NCBI GenBank assembly: GCA_007128495.1
Contig: SKXH01000197.1
Coordinates: 1-12,625, forward strand
Direction of reading: 5' to 3'
DNA from: Bacteroidota bacterium
GTDB lineage: Bacteria > Bacteroidota > Ignavibacteria > T3Sed10-11
DNA: 12,625 bases
Part shown: positions 4,587-12,625 of the stretch, in pieces
Numbering within the stretch: position 1 is the first letter of the stretch
Layout of the letters: every line of letters begins with the position of its first letter
Position numbers and translations under genes: made by a program
The notes under the pieces: model-generated
What the model was told of the DNA's origin: nothing
Seen by the model: the letters and a program-made list of their open reading frames with translations, nothing else
Databases searched by the model: none

Positions 4587-7217
4587 TTAGATCCCTGCAT
4601 CAAAATCCTGTAATAACCGTTGAAACTCCGGCGTATTGCGAATCGGATCCCAGGCGGGCTCAATTTTAACCCGCTGAATCGATTGATAACTCGGAGCAGA
4701 GAGAACTTCGCGAAGCAAACTGACTGCTTCAGAGGGTTTTTGAAGTTTCGCATATATGAATGCTATATCTGTTTTTAATGCCGAATTGTTGAGAGCGTCA
4801 TTTAGTTGTGTAACCAATTCGATGGCTTTTTCCGCCTCTTCGGCAGCTTGTCTCTGCAATCCTAATCCTGCATACGTTCTCCCCAATGCAATTCTATATC
4901 TCGGCTCATCGTGATATGAAGATGGTAACTTACTATATTGTGCAAGCGCATTTTCGTAGTGCTTTCGTGCCTCTTCAATCTCACCCATGTGATCATACGC
5001 TAATCCGAGGATAAAGGACGGTGCATAGAGATACAACTGACCCCGATACATATCCTGCGGAACTTCATTCACCGTTTGGATCATGCCCTCAAAATCGCCT
5101 ATGATGAATTGCAACCGAAGCCAGTCACCGGTGTATGCGCTTTTAACATGTGAATAGTTTTGGAAAAATCTGCTGGTCGATCCGGTATCTCCCGTCCATA
5201 AAATATCATTCAGGGAAATAAAAATTCTTACAACGGGAAGGTCCGGCGAAAGGGAGAGTATCGATTCAAATGCAGTTTTTGCTTCCTCAAATCTACCGGT
5301 GACTACATACGATTGTGCATTACTAAACATCAAATTGAGATTTTTCGGATCGAGCGAGATTGCTTTGGTAAGATTATCAATCGATTCATCAAATTCACCA
5401 AGACGGCGTTCTACAAAGCCGATCGCTCCGATTATTTCTGCATTATTCGGCTGGAACCGGCGTGCAATATTAAAATGCTCGAGTGCCTTATCATATTCAC
5501 GGTGACCATAATAATAATAATATCCCATAGCGATATGCGCTTCGGGTAAATCCGGCTGCAATTGAAACGCCCGTTCAGCATTCAACAACGATGCTTCAAG
5601 AGTTTGAGGGGAAGTGTCATATCCAAACCATCTCTGGTAACTGTATGTTCTTGAAAGTAACGCATAAGCATGTGCAAACTCAGGATCATATTCTATCGCC
5701 CGCTTCAACAAAACTTCTGCATTTTTATAGTAATCTTGCTGGGGACCGGGTCTTGTGAAGTACTCTCGTGCACGAAGATAATATTCGTACGCCTCGGTAA
5801 CAGCGGTGGGCTTCTTAACAAGCAGCACTTTCTCTGCTTCGGTAAGACGTGCTTCGAGTGCATGTGCAATCTCGACAGCGATCTCACTCTGGATCGCAAA
5901 TATATCCGTTAAATCACGATCGAATGTATCAGCCCAGAGCGTCCTGTTTGTGTTCACATCGGTAAGCGTTACCGTAACCCGCACACGGTCGGCTACTCGT
6001 CGTACGCTGCCTTCCAGTAATGTTTGAACACCGAGTTCATTGCTGATTTGCTGTATGTTACGAGGTCCTGTTTCATATCCTAAAACGGAACTTCTGGCAA
6101 TGACCTGAATATCTCCGATACGCGAAAGTTGAATGATTATATCTTCATGCATACCGGCAGCAAAAAATGCATCGTCAGGATCGGGGCTAAGATTATCGAG
6201 AGGGAGCACAGCTACTGAACGGGCAATCTCTGTATCTTCTGATTTATTGAATATAAAAAAGAAGAAACCGATGAGCAATGCAATCAAAACCGGTATTCCG
6301 TATATCCATGGTCTCCCTTTTTGATGCCCCGTAATGTTATCGGCGGGGATGTTCTTGCTCGTTACGGCGGATGAGGTGGTCCTCGATTGAACTCCCGAAG
6401 CGATCTCTTTTTCGACTTTCTTTATGTCAACAAGTAAATCACCGGTATGTTGATATCTCTCAAATGGATTTTTCTCCATACATTTTTGCACAACTCTTTC
6501 AATATCCATCGGTATACCGCTCCGTAATCCCGTCACCGGTTCCGGTTCTTCATTGAGAATGGAATAGACAAGTGCCGTATCATATTCACTCCGGAACGGT
6601 CGATGTCCGGTGATCATTTCATACATTACAACTCCGAGCGCCCAGATATCCGTTCTGTGATCAACTTTATCACCCTGTGCCTGCTCCGGAGACATATACG
6701 GAACGGTGCCGAGTGTAGAGCCGGATTGAGTGAGCACTGTTTGTGCCGCAGCTTTTGCAAGGCCGAAATCAATGATCTTTATCCGATCATCGTTCGTGAT
6801 AAAAATATTTGCCGGTTTTAGATCCCGGTGGACAATACCTTTCCCGTGCGCATTTTGCAGTCCTTCAGCTATTTGAACTGTAAATTTTAGTATATCGTCA
6901 AGCGGAAGCGGTCCTTGTTCGATTCTTTCCTTGAGCGACATACCTTCATAGTGTGCCATCACGATGAAGATTTGACCGTTTTCCGCCTCTTCGATCGAAT
7001 GAATATTACATATATTAGGATGATCGAGCGCGGAAGCGGTTTTTGCTTCGTGGAGAAAACGATGTTTTTCCGTTTCATCCGATACAAGGTGCGGCGGAAG
7101 AAATTTTAATGCGACGGTCCGGTCTAATTTAACATCGTGTGCTCTGTATACGACCCCCATACCGCCTGCACCTATTTTTTCTAAAATTTTATAATGCGAA
7201 ATAATTGTACCTGTCAC
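4587..7217 (-). CDS. Transmembrane Ser/Thr protein kinase with TolB-N/FlgO-like domain and TPRs
   Basis: An 876-residue Hanks-type kinase. From the GTG start: glycine loop GAGGMG (16-21), Lys38, Glu57, HRDLKPAN (130-137; catalytic Asp132), DFG (150-152), and SPE in the APE position (176-178), so catalysis should be intact. A juxtamembrane linker leads to one membrane helix (305-324). A TolB-N/FlgO-like domain follows (about 333-455; SVAVLPLDNLSPDPDDAFFA), then TPR-type helical repeats to the end. The output side is cytosolic; the TolB-N/TPR half should be outside and may bind envelope ligands. I chose GTG 7217 because its residues align one-to-one with the paralogue at 7788-10376 and GGGAAAG lies upstream; an ATG at 7253 adds 12 residues without a Shine-Dalgarno. 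It is closely similar to the partial kinase at 10584-12625, including the C-terminal WDPIRxTPEFQ. Confidence 0.93.
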   Translation of the reverse strand: MTGTIISHYKILEKIGAGGMGVVYRAHDVKLDRTVALKFLPPHLVSDETEKHRFLHEAKTASALDHPNICNIHSIEEAENGQIFIVMAHYEGMSLKERIEQGPLPLDDILKFTVQIAEGLQNAHGKGIVHRDLKPANIFITNDDRIKIIDFGLAKAAAQTVLTQSGSTLGTVPYMSPEQAQGDKVDHRTDIWALGVVMYEMITGHRPFRSEYDTALVYSILNEEPEPVTGLRSGIPMDIERVVQKCMEKNPFERYQHTGDLLVDIKKVEKEIASGVQSRTTSSAVTSKNIPADNITGHQKGRPWIYGIPVLIALLIGFFFFIFNKSEDTEIARSVAVLPLDNLSPDPDDAFFAAGMHEDIIIQLSRIGDIQVIARSSVLGYETGPRNIQQISNELGVQTLLEGSVRRVADRVRVTVTLTDVNTNRTLWADTFDRDLTDIFAIQSEIAVEIAHALEARLTEAEKVLLVKKPTAVTEAYEYYLRAREYFTRPGPQQDYYKNAEVLLKRAIEYDPEFAHAYALLSRTYSYQRWFGYDTSPQTLEASLLNAERAFQLQPDLPEAHIAMGYYYYYGHREYDKALEHFNIARRFQPNNAEIIGAIGFVERRLGEFDESIDNLTKAISLDPKNLNLMFSNAQSYVVTGRFEEAKTAFESILSLSPDLPVVRIFISLNDILWTGDTGSTSRFFQNYSHVKSAYTGDWLRLQFIIGDFEGMIQTVNEVPQDMYRGQLYLYAPSFILGLAYDHMGEIEEARKHYENALAQYSKLPSSYHDEPRYRIALGRTYAGLGLQRQAAEEAEKAIELVTQLNDALNNSALKTDIAFIYAKLQKPSEAVSLLREVLSAPSYQSIQRVKIEPAWDPIRNTPEFQRLLQDFDAGI

Positions 7218-7301
7218 TATTTCTTTCCCGTTATTTTGATAATATGTCCCCATCGCCCGGCAAACCGACTACCGCACAGAACTCAACAACAAAACGGTAA
7301 A

Positions 7302-7727
7302 TCATTCCACAATAATTCTCGGAGGAGACTGACCGACTGCGTACGTCAAATCCTTATGAATAAAAACTGAATACGGATGGACTCCCTTACGGGCTTCATT
7401 TCCTATAGCCAATACCAACGGGCGTCCATCTTTTACCGTTCGCCTGCTGTGTCCGACCAGATTCTCCTCCATAAATTGAAAAGAGACATCCGAACCCTGC
7501 GGTATCCATCGGATACGATCTCCTCTATTTACCACCACGTCGCTTTCGGATTCATCGCCTTCGTGAACCACCCTCCATTCATCGTCGATCTGTTTAATAA
7601 CAAGTTTGTGTTCGGTTACAGGTGCTTGCCCCGGTTGATCCTGACCCGGAAGGCCCGGCCCGGTAAAACCCGAAAGGAAGAACGATACCATAACGAATAC
7701 AATGGTAAATGTAACATTCTTTTTCAT
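7302..7727 (-). CDS. Small secreted beta-rich protein, cupredoxin-like in outline
   Basis: A 141-residue protein with a clear signal peptide (MKKN, then hydrophobic 5-20, small residues around 20-24). A Pro/Gly/Gln-rich linker follows (GPGLPGQDQPGQAP), then a beta-rich domain (about 40-141). The segments DVVVNRGDRIRWIPQGSDVSFQF and HPYSVFIHKD recall a cupredoxin-like sandwich, but there is no cysteine, so a type-1 copper site is not possible. The function is unknown. The start at 7727 is set by a strong Shine-Dalgarno and by the signal peptide; an upstream in-frame start at 7757 would spoil both. The gene lies 60 nt after the stop of one membrane kinase and 84 nt before the start of another, probably on the same transcript. 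That makes it a candidate ligand or partner for the outer domains of these kinases (inference). Confidence 0.8.
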   Translation of the reverse strand: MKKNVTFTIVFVMVSFFLSGFTGPGLPGQDQPGQAPVTEHKLVIKQIDDEWRVVHEGDESESDVVVNRGDRIRWIPQGSDVSFQFMEENLVGHSRRTVKDGRPLVLAIGNEARKGVHPYSVFIHKDLTYAVGQSPPRIIVE

Positions 7728-7733
7728 AGCGAT

Positions 7734-7738
7734 CTCCT
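7734..7738 (-). promoter_or_regulatory. Ribosome binding site fixing the start of the secreted protein
   Basis: AGGAG on the minus strand, six bases before the ATG at 7727-7725. It is one of the best Shine-Dalgarno matches in the window, and it places the start at MKKNVTF instead of the longer frame from 7757. Confidence 0.8.
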
Positions 7739-7746
7739 CAGTAATG

Positions 7747-7760
7747 TGAATGAACATTCA
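7747..7760. repeat. 14-bp inverted repeat upstream of the secreted-protein gene
   Basis: TGAATG-AA-CATTCA, a perfect short palindrome in the 60-nt gap between a kinase stop and the Shine-Dalgarno of the secreted protein. It could be an operator or an RNA hairpin that tunes expression within the transcript; chance in AT-rich DNA is also possible. Confidence 0.35.
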
Positions 7761-7787
7761 TTAAGCGTATAATAATGATTCAATAAT

Positions 7788-10376
7788 CTATTGATGGTAA
7801 TCACGAAGCACCTCCTTGAATCGCTCGTCGGCTATTAATCGTTGCAATTCCGGCTGATTCAGGATTTCCGACCTGGAATACCCGTGCTCAAGTGCGCTTC
7901 CGATGAAATGCAATGCTTGTTCACGATCGCCGAGCCGCTCAAAAGTTGTTCCCGCAACAAACATAACCCACGTATTTCCGGGAGCCATATCAATAGCTCT
8001 CTGTAAGTATATCCTTGCTTGCTCTTCATCACCGGTCATCGCGCGATATCCCGCTAAATTTATTATAACTTCTGGATCGTTTGGATTAATTTCATTTCGC
8101 TCTTCAGCCAGTTCTATGGCACGCTTATATGCGGAGCGTGCCTTCTCCCGTTGCCCGGGTATCCAATAATAAGCAGAACCAAGATTTCCCCAGAGCAGAT
8201 AATCTCCGTCGCTGATCTCTAATGCCGTTTCATACACACGCGCTGCTTCACTATATCTTCCCTCAATGTAATACACCGTTCCCAAATTGGAAGCGGCGCT
8301 ATACGTTTTTTCAAGCTCAAGCGAGCGTTCATACATCGTACGCGCCATGTCCCACTGCTCTAAAAAATAATACATACTTCCGAGGTTCATGTACCCGCGG
8401 TAGTTATCAGGTGTCAACTCCAGAACTTTTTCAAACTGTTCGATGGCTTTTTCGTATTGATTGTTCCGGGAATAGAACACTCCCAGTAAATTATATCCTG
8501 CCCAGTAATCGGGCTTCAATTGTATCGCGCGCTTGATCATTGATTCCGCTTTGGCGAGGTCTCCTACCAGTTCATACGCCTTTGCCAGACCACGGTAGGC
8601 ATCAGCGCTGGCGGGATTTGCAGCGAGAACTTTATTGAAATTCTCAATAGCTTTCTCATATTGACCGGTTCCCGTATTGATAATTCCCACGGTAATATTA
8701 ACCTGTTCAAGTTGATCATCCAGCGATAACGCGATCCTGCATTGTTCGTTTGCTCTTTCAACCCATAGAGGGTCTTTCGTATACTCATATTTACGCCAGT
8801 ATGCCTGTCCGAGTCCGGCGTACGCAAGCGTAAACTGAGGATCCAATTCGACAGATTGTGTAAATGATTCTATGGCTGCATTAATATTTTCCAGCATTTC
8901 ATATCGCTGCAAATTACCGATCCCGTTAAGGTACAGCTCAAAAGCAGGTGAAACAGATGTATTACCCGCTTTGATGACTTCGCGCTTCTCCGGATTAAAC
9001 TCCATGTTTATCATTGCCATTAATTTTTCTACCGAACCGTTGTGCAGCCCCAAAATATCCGATCCATCAACATCGATTACGGAAGATTGTAACTGCCGCA
9101 GATTTTTTGGGTCAACCAGATTAATGGTTAACCGCAACCGGCCGGCAATTTGTTGTAGACTACCGGTCACTACGTAATTCACACCGAATATTTTATGAGC
9201 GTCTCTAACACTCGTAATATCGTGGTTTCTAACTTCACCCGCTGGAACCACCCAGAGTTCGCTATGAAACCGTTCCATCTGAGTAAGATTACTGGTAACT
9301 GTTTCAACAAGACCATCACAAAATACCTGTCTGCCGGGATCGTCACCGATATTGGTAAAGGGAAGTACCATCAGTTGAATGGAGCCGGGAGTTGTTGTAA
9401 CCCAGCGTTGCACTGTAAACGGCGTGGCTAAGAACATATATACAAAGATTAGAACTACAATAAATAATGCAATACCGTAGACAACGTGACGATGACGGTT
9501 TGGTTTCGGTTGTAATATGCTTCGTTTCACATAAGTTTTTGATACACTCGTACCGGTTTTCGATCTGTCCCGGACATCGATAAGATCATCTAATAATTCA
9601 GATGTCGATTGATATCTTTTAGACTTTTCTTTTGTAAGGCACCGGGACACTATGTGTTCCAATTCTTCGGGAACGTCTTTATTTTGGTTTGCAATAGACG
9701 ACGGTTCTGTATTGACAATTGAATACATAACGGCATGTTCGTAGTCACCTTCGAACGGCGTATGTCCGGTTACCATCTCATACAATACTACTCCCACAGA
9801 CCAGATGTCGGACCGCTCATCGATATGCTCACCGCGAACCTGTTCCGGAGACATATAAACAACCGTACCGATCGTCGCACCGGTTTTGGTTGCTAACGAG
9901 GTACCGGGTAATTTTGCCAGACCAAAATCCAACAATTTGATTTCACCGGATCCGGTAACCATAATATTATTGGATTTAATATCACGATGAATAATTTTTT
10001 TGTCATGAGCAGCTTTTAATCCTTTGACAATTTGTATGGCATATTCAATAGCTGCGGATATATTCAGTGGAGTTTTTGGTTGTAATTTGTCGCTCAGCGT
10101 TGCACCGTCGATATATTCCATCACGATAAACCGGATGTCTTCGAACTCTTCGATGCTATATACATTACAAACGTTCGGATGATTCAATTGTGCCACGGCG
10201 CGGGCTTCTTGCAGGAAGCGTTGCTGATTTTCATCATTCACGGTTGTTTGCACGGTGAGGAATTTTAACGCGACGATGCGATCAAGGTTGGTGTCGTGTG
10301 CTTTGTAGGCAACACCCATACCCCCTTCACCAAGCTTATCAAGGATGCGATAATGTGAAACCGTTTGACCAATCAT
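7788..10376 (-). CDS. Diverged transmembrane Ser/Thr kinase with TolB-N-like domain and TPRs
   Basis: An 862-residue kinase of the same plan as its neighbours but clearly diverged. Kinase domain: GEGGMG (16-21), Lys38, HRDIKSNN (130-137; Asp132), DFG (150-152), SPE (176-178), DIW (190-192); all catalytic residues are present. There is one membrane helix (about 299-316). The next domain (about 331-460, SIQLMVLPFTNIGDDPGRQVF) has a TolB-N/FlgO-like outline but lacks the SPDPDDAYFA motif of the other two. TPRs then run from about 495 to 830 in more regular form (for example YEKAIEQFEKVLELTPDN). The C-terminus is also different, ending ADERFKEVLRDYHQ. The start at ATG 10376 (MIGQTVSHYRIL) is the usual beginning for this family; a frame extension to a TTG at 10436 would overlap the promoter. 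AGGAG lies 13 nt before the ATG, a rather long gap. Confidence 0.94.
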   Translation of the reverse strand: MIGQTVSHYRILDKLGEGGMGVAYKAHDTNLDRIVALKFLTVQTTVNDENQQRFLQEARAVAQLNHPNVCNVYSIEEFEDIRFIVMEYIDGATLSDKLQPKTPLNISAAIEYAIQIVKGLKAAHDKKIIHRDIKSNNIMVTGSGEIKLLDFGLAKLPGTSLATKTGATIGTVVYMSPEQVRGEHIDERSDIWSVGVVLYEMVTGHTPFEGDYEHAVMYSIVNTEPSSIANQNKDVPEELEHIVSRCLTKEKSKRYQSTSELLDDLIDVRDRSKTGTSVSKTYVKRSILQPKPNRHRHVVYGIALFIVVLIFVYMFLATPFTVQRWVTTTPGSIQLMVLPFTNIGDDPGRQVFCDGLVETVTSNLTQMERFHSELWVVPAGEVRNHDITSVRDAHKIFGVNYVVTGSLQQIAGRLRLTINLVDPKNLRQLQSSVIDVDGSDILGLHNGSVEKLMAMINMEFNPEKREVIKAGNTSVSPAFELYLNGIGNLQRYEMLENINAAIESFTQSVELDPQFTLAYAGLGQAYWRKYEYTKDPLWVERANEQCRIALSLDDQLEQVNITVGIINTGTGQYEKAIENFNKVLAANPASADAYRGLAKAYELVGDLAKAESMIKRAIQLKPDYWAGYNLLGVFYSRNNQYEKAIEQFEKVLELTPDNYRGYMNLGSMYYFLEQWDMARTMYERSLELEKTYSAASNLGTVYYIEGRYSEAARVYETALEISDGDYLLWGNLGSAYYWIPGQREKARSAYKRAIELAEERNEINPNDPEVIINLAGYRAMTGDEEQARIYLQRAIDMAPGNTWVMFVAGTTFERLGDREQALHFIGSALEHGYSRSEILNQPELQRLIADERFKEVLRDYHQ

Positions 10377-10408
10377 GTTTGGCGCTGCTCTCCTATATCG
10401 AACGATGC

Positions 10409-10436
10409 AATATACATAATTAATACTAATCGTCAA
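10409..10436 (-). promoter_or_regulatory. Sigma-70-like promoter for the diverged kinase gene
   Basis: The minus strand has TTGACG (10431-10436), a 16-nt spacer, and TATATT (10409-10414). Each hexamer matches the consensus at five of six positions. Transcription would start near 10402, leaving a leader of about 26 nt containing AGGAG (10390-10394). This is the best promoter match in the window and suggests the second kinase and the genes after it can be expressed independently of the third. Confidence 0.5.
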
Positions 10437-10468
10437 ACACCAGCAGTTTGTTCTATTACACGAATGAG

Positions 10469-10486
10469 ACTGCTTAAAAAAGCAGT
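10469..10486. repeat. Perfect hairpin (7-bp stem, 4-base loop) after the third kinase
   Basis: ACTGCTT-AAAA-AAGCAGT, perfectly symmetric. It lies between the stop of the upstream kinase and the promoter at 10409-10436, where a terminator is expected, and it contains the stop codon of the 37-codon ORF. No T-run follows on the minus strand (CTCATTCG comes next), so intrinsic termination would be weak. Confidence 0.4.
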
Positions 10487-10587
10487 ATTACCGCTTCTTC
10501 CTGCCTGCACATAAGTGCAATGATGCGCGCTTGCCGGTATGTGTGCTCGCCAAAGAGATGGTCGTGATCGATCAATTCACCGATCAT
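10474..10587 (-). CDS. Possible 37-residue small protein, ATGA-coupled to the kinase stop
   Basis: A short open frame starting MIGELIDHDHLFGEHTY and ending EEAVILLF. Its ATG overlaps the TGA of the kinase gene in an ATGA junction, the arrangement used for translational coupling, and it ends inside the hairpin at 10469-10486. It has no signal peptide or recognisable domain, and I do not know any homologue. No other gene in this window overlaps its neighbour in this way. Against it: its small size and the lack of a clear ribosome binding site. It may be real or may be chance. Confidence 0.3.
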   Translation of the reverse strand: MIGELIDHDHLFGEHTYRQARIIALMCRQEEAVILLF

Positions 10588-12625
10588 ACACGTCCCTCAA
10601 ATTCCTGAATCAATTGTTGAAATTCCGGAGTATCTCTGATTGGATCCCACGTCGGATCAATTTTTAAAAAAGGAACACTGCCTCCACTTGGAATTGATAG
10701 AAGCTCCCTCAATATCTCAACAGCTTCATCCGGTTTTTGCAACCGCGCGTAGATAGCAGCCAGATCTGCTTTAATACTGGCACCGGAGATAGGAGCCAGG
10801 GAGATGGGCATCAACTCAACTGCTTTTTCGCCTTCCTCGATAGCTAGTTCTTCATTTCCCAGTGCAGCATTAATTTGTCCGAGTCCGATCCGGTACCTCG
10901 CTTCGTTCTGAAATTCGGAATACAATTCCTCCATCGTAGAGAGTGCTTCTTCATAGTATCCTCTCGCACGTTCTGCCTCATCCAAAAAATCGTAAGCCGT
11001 TCCAAGAATATACGTTGATGGAAGGAATGTATTCTGAAATTGATATATATCTTCGGGTACTTCATTAACAGTACGGATCATTCCTTCATAGTCCTGAATA
11101 ATAAATTGCAGTCTGAGCCACAAAACAGGATGTTCTTTCTTTACATGAGGGAAGTTTTCGATAAATGTATGTACCGTTTCCGTATCACCCTTCCAGAATA
11201 GAGTATTAAAAACATCTATAATTCTCGTAATACTATCTTCAGGGAAACGGGACAGAGTCGCTTCATAAGCAGATCGTGCCTTTTCATATTCACGCATATT
11301 CGTGTATGTGAAACCCTGGTTAAAATGTAAAAACGCACTCATCGGGTCGAGAGAAATAGCTTTGTCAAGATTCTCAATTGAATCTTCAAATCTTCCCAGC
11401 CGCCGTTCAACAAAAGCGATAGAAGATATTATATCGGCTTGGTTCGGCTGTAAGCGACGCGCCGTATTAAAATATTCAAGCGCTTCGTCATACTCGCGGC
11501 GTGCATGATAGTAATGGTATCCCATTGCCAGGAGAGCGTCCGGCAGGTCAGGATTCAAGTCATAAGCACGTTCCGCATGGTGTCGTGACATATCAACTGT
11601 TTCTGAAGATGTATCGTATCCAAACCAGATTAAAGAACTGTAGACTCTTGAAAGCAACCCATGGACGTGGACAAATTCAGGATCATATTCAAGGGCACGC
11701 TGTAAAAATTCTTCGGCATTCCTATAATCCTCCTCCGTAGCACCGGACCTGAAGAAGTTTGCTCTTCCGCGAAGATACAGCTCATACGCTTCTGCGACCC
11801 CGGTCGGACGCTCTTCAAGCTGCTCTTGTTCCTGCGGAGTTAAACTCACCTCCAGAGCAGAGGCAATCTCTCCGGCAATTGCTTTTTGTATCTGAAACAA
11901 TTCGGTTATATCATCACGCTCGTACGAATCTGCCCAGAGCGTTTGGTTGCTATAAGGATCGATAAGCTGAACTGCCACACGTATAACATCTCCCGCACGA
12001 CGGACGTTACCTTCCAATACAGTGGAAACATTCAAATCATCCGCAATTTGCTGCAGGTTTCGATCTCCCTCCGTATAACGCAGCACAGAGCTGCGGGCAA
12101 TAGTACGAATACCGCCTATCTGCGAAAGTTGAATAATTATGTCATCGTGTACACCATCGGCAAAATAGGCATCATCGGGGTCGGGACTTAAATTCTGAAG
12201 CGGAAGCACGGCAATAGATTGATCTTCGACAGGAACTTCGACCGGCGTTGACGGTGATAATAAGAAATAGAGAAGTCCGCCAAGAACGACAACAGCAGCA
12301 AGAATCGCAGCTACTCCGGTGCGCGATTTCAGAGCAGGTATATTTATCGTAACACTTGTCGAATGCTTCTGTGGCTGCTGCTGAGCTGAACCGGTTTTCT
12401 CACCGGTGGTTACTGTTGGAGTTTGAGGTTGAGTTGCAATTCTCTGTGACGATTTCTTTTTCAGATGACGTATATCGCTGATGATATGATCGACCGACTG
12501 ATATCTATCGTCCGGATCCTTATCGAGTGTTCGCTCAGTAACCCGGATAAGATCGGGATGAACATCGCTTATATAATTTGAGACCGGGTCGGGTTCTTCA
12601 TTCACAATTGAATACATCATCGCCG
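10584..12625 (-). CDS. Transmembrane Ser/Thr kinase with TolB-N/FlgO-like domain and TPRs, 5' end outside window
   Basis: The window holds the last 680 codons; the frame stays open to the right edge. The visible part begins near the end of the kinase domain (MMYSIVNEEPDPV, then DRYQSVDHIISDI); the catalytic loops lie outside. A Gln/Thr/Ser-rich linker of about 40 residues follows, then one membrane helix (TGVAAILAAVVVLGGLLYFL). Next is a TolB-N/FlgO-like domain (SIAVLPLQNLSPDPDDAYFA, LEGNVRRAGDVIRVAVQLID, TLWADSYERD), then TPR-like repeats to the C-terminus (PTWDPIRDTPEFQQLIQEF). It is collinear with the kinase at 4587-7217 from the linker to the last residues, including WFGYDTS and FVERRLG in the same positions, so the two are probably duplicates. 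The product should be membrane-anchored with the sensor half outside. The stop overlaps a possible 37-residue ORF. Confidence 0.92.
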   Translation of the reverse strand, partial: AMMYSIVNEEPDPVSNYISDVHPDLIRVTERTLDKDPDDRYQSVDHIISDIRHLKKKSSQRIATQPQTPTVTTGEKTGSAQQQPQKHSTSVTINIPALKSRTGVAAILAAVVVLGGLLYFLLSPSTPVEVPVEDQSIAVLPLQNLSPDPDDAYFADGVHDDIIIQLSQIGGIRTIARSSVLRYTEGDRNLQQIADDLNVSTVLEGNVRRAGDVIRVAVQLIDPYSNQTLWADSYERDDITELFQIQKAIAGEIASALEVSLTPQEQEQLEERPTGVAEAYELYLRGRANFFRSGATEEDYRNAEEFLQRALEYDPEFVHVHGLLSRVYSSLIWFGYDTSSETVDMSRHHAERAYDLNPDLPDALLAMGYHYYHARREYDEALEYFNTARRLQPNQADIISSIAFVERRLGRFEDSIENLDKAISLDPMSAFLHFNQGFTYTNMREYEKARSAYEATLSRFPEDSITRIIDVFNTLFWKGDTETVHTFIENFPHVKKEHPVLWLRLQFIIQDYEGMIRTVNEVPEDIYQFQNTFLPSTYILGTAYDFLDEAERARGYYEEALSTMEELYSEFQNEARYRIGLGQINAALGNEELAIEEGEKAVELMPISLAPISGASIKADLAAIYARLQKPDEAVEILRELLSIPSGGSVPFLKIDPTWDPIRDTPEFQQLIQEFEGRV

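Noticed and set aside
7218..7253. ATG start at 7253 for the first kinase
   Set aside because: It lacks a Shine-Dalgarno. The GTG at 7217 aligns residue for residue with the paralogue. The ATG is still possible, so the choice is not certain.
7302..7727. Blue-copper (type-1) electron carrier
   Set aside because: The mature protein has no cysteine, so the copper centre cannot form; only the outline of the fold fits.
7728..7757. Start of the secreted protein at 7757
   Set aside because: It would place ten polar or charged residues before the signal peptide and ignore the AGGAG just before MKKNVTF.
8564..8827. An 87-codon minus-strand frame inside the second kinase
   Set aside because: It is out of frame within a strongly supported TPR region and has no independent evidence.
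10377..10436. N-terminal extension of the second kinase to a TTG at 10436
   Set aside because: The added 20 residues are unlike the family, the TTG is part of a good -35 element, and MIGQTVSHYRIL at 10376 is the normal start.
10469..10486. Intrinsic terminator of the third kinase gene
   Set aside because: The stem is perfect but no T-run follows on the minus strand; kept as a hairpin only.
888..12191. Many plus-strand open frames of 60-130 codons across the window
   Set aside because: They lie opposite well-supported minus-strand genes, show no domains or ribosome binding sites, and look like shadows of the coding strand.

Overview
All convincing genes in this window lie on the minus strand. 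It reads as a bacterial signalling island built on serine/threonine phosphorylation. The base composition is AT-leaning. The large fusion proteins (Hanks-type kinase, membrane helix, TolB-N/FlgO-like domain, TPRs) and the SpoIIE-type phosphatase with cNMP-binding and GAF domains are styles common in the FCB group (Ignavibacteria, Balneolia, Calditrichaeota and relatives) and in Acidobacteria. There is no rRNA or other phylogenetic marker here, so the lineage is an inference.

Left block (about 4300 down to 1, transcribed leftwards). A small conserved protein of unknown function (3950-4297) is followed by four closely spaced regulators. They are a cNMP-binding/GAF/PP2C phosphatase (2177-3904), an RsbW-like HATPase kinase (1740-2144), a STAS-domain antagonist (1454-1738) and an ECF-type sigma factor (875-1441). 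After a 105-nt gap comes a membrane protein open at the window edge (1-769). It looks like a cognate anti-sigma factor without zinc ligands and carries an unusual array of 12-13-residue repeats outside the membrane. Partner-switching modules of this kind usually control sigma-B-like factors; here the adjacent sigma is ECF-type.

Middle and right block (about 4587 to 12625). Three large kinase-TolB-TPR genes stand in tandem: 4587-7217, 7788-10376, and 10584 to the right edge (its 5' part is missing). The first and third are close paralogues; the second is clearly diverged. A small secreted beta-rich protein (7302-7727) sits between the first and second. A good sigma-70-like promoter precedes the second kinase. 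A 37-codon ORF overlaps the stop of the third kinase by an ATGA junction and may be a small gene.

Working model (inference). The membrane kinases sense envelope or secreted cues. The phosphatase reads cytosolic ligands and dephosphorylates the STAS protein, which then captures the RsbW-like kinase. The ECF sigma may answer to that switch, to the membrane anti-sigma, or to both. The region 4298-4586 is non-coding and separates the two blocks. No RNA genes, insertion sequences or CRISPR arrays were seen.
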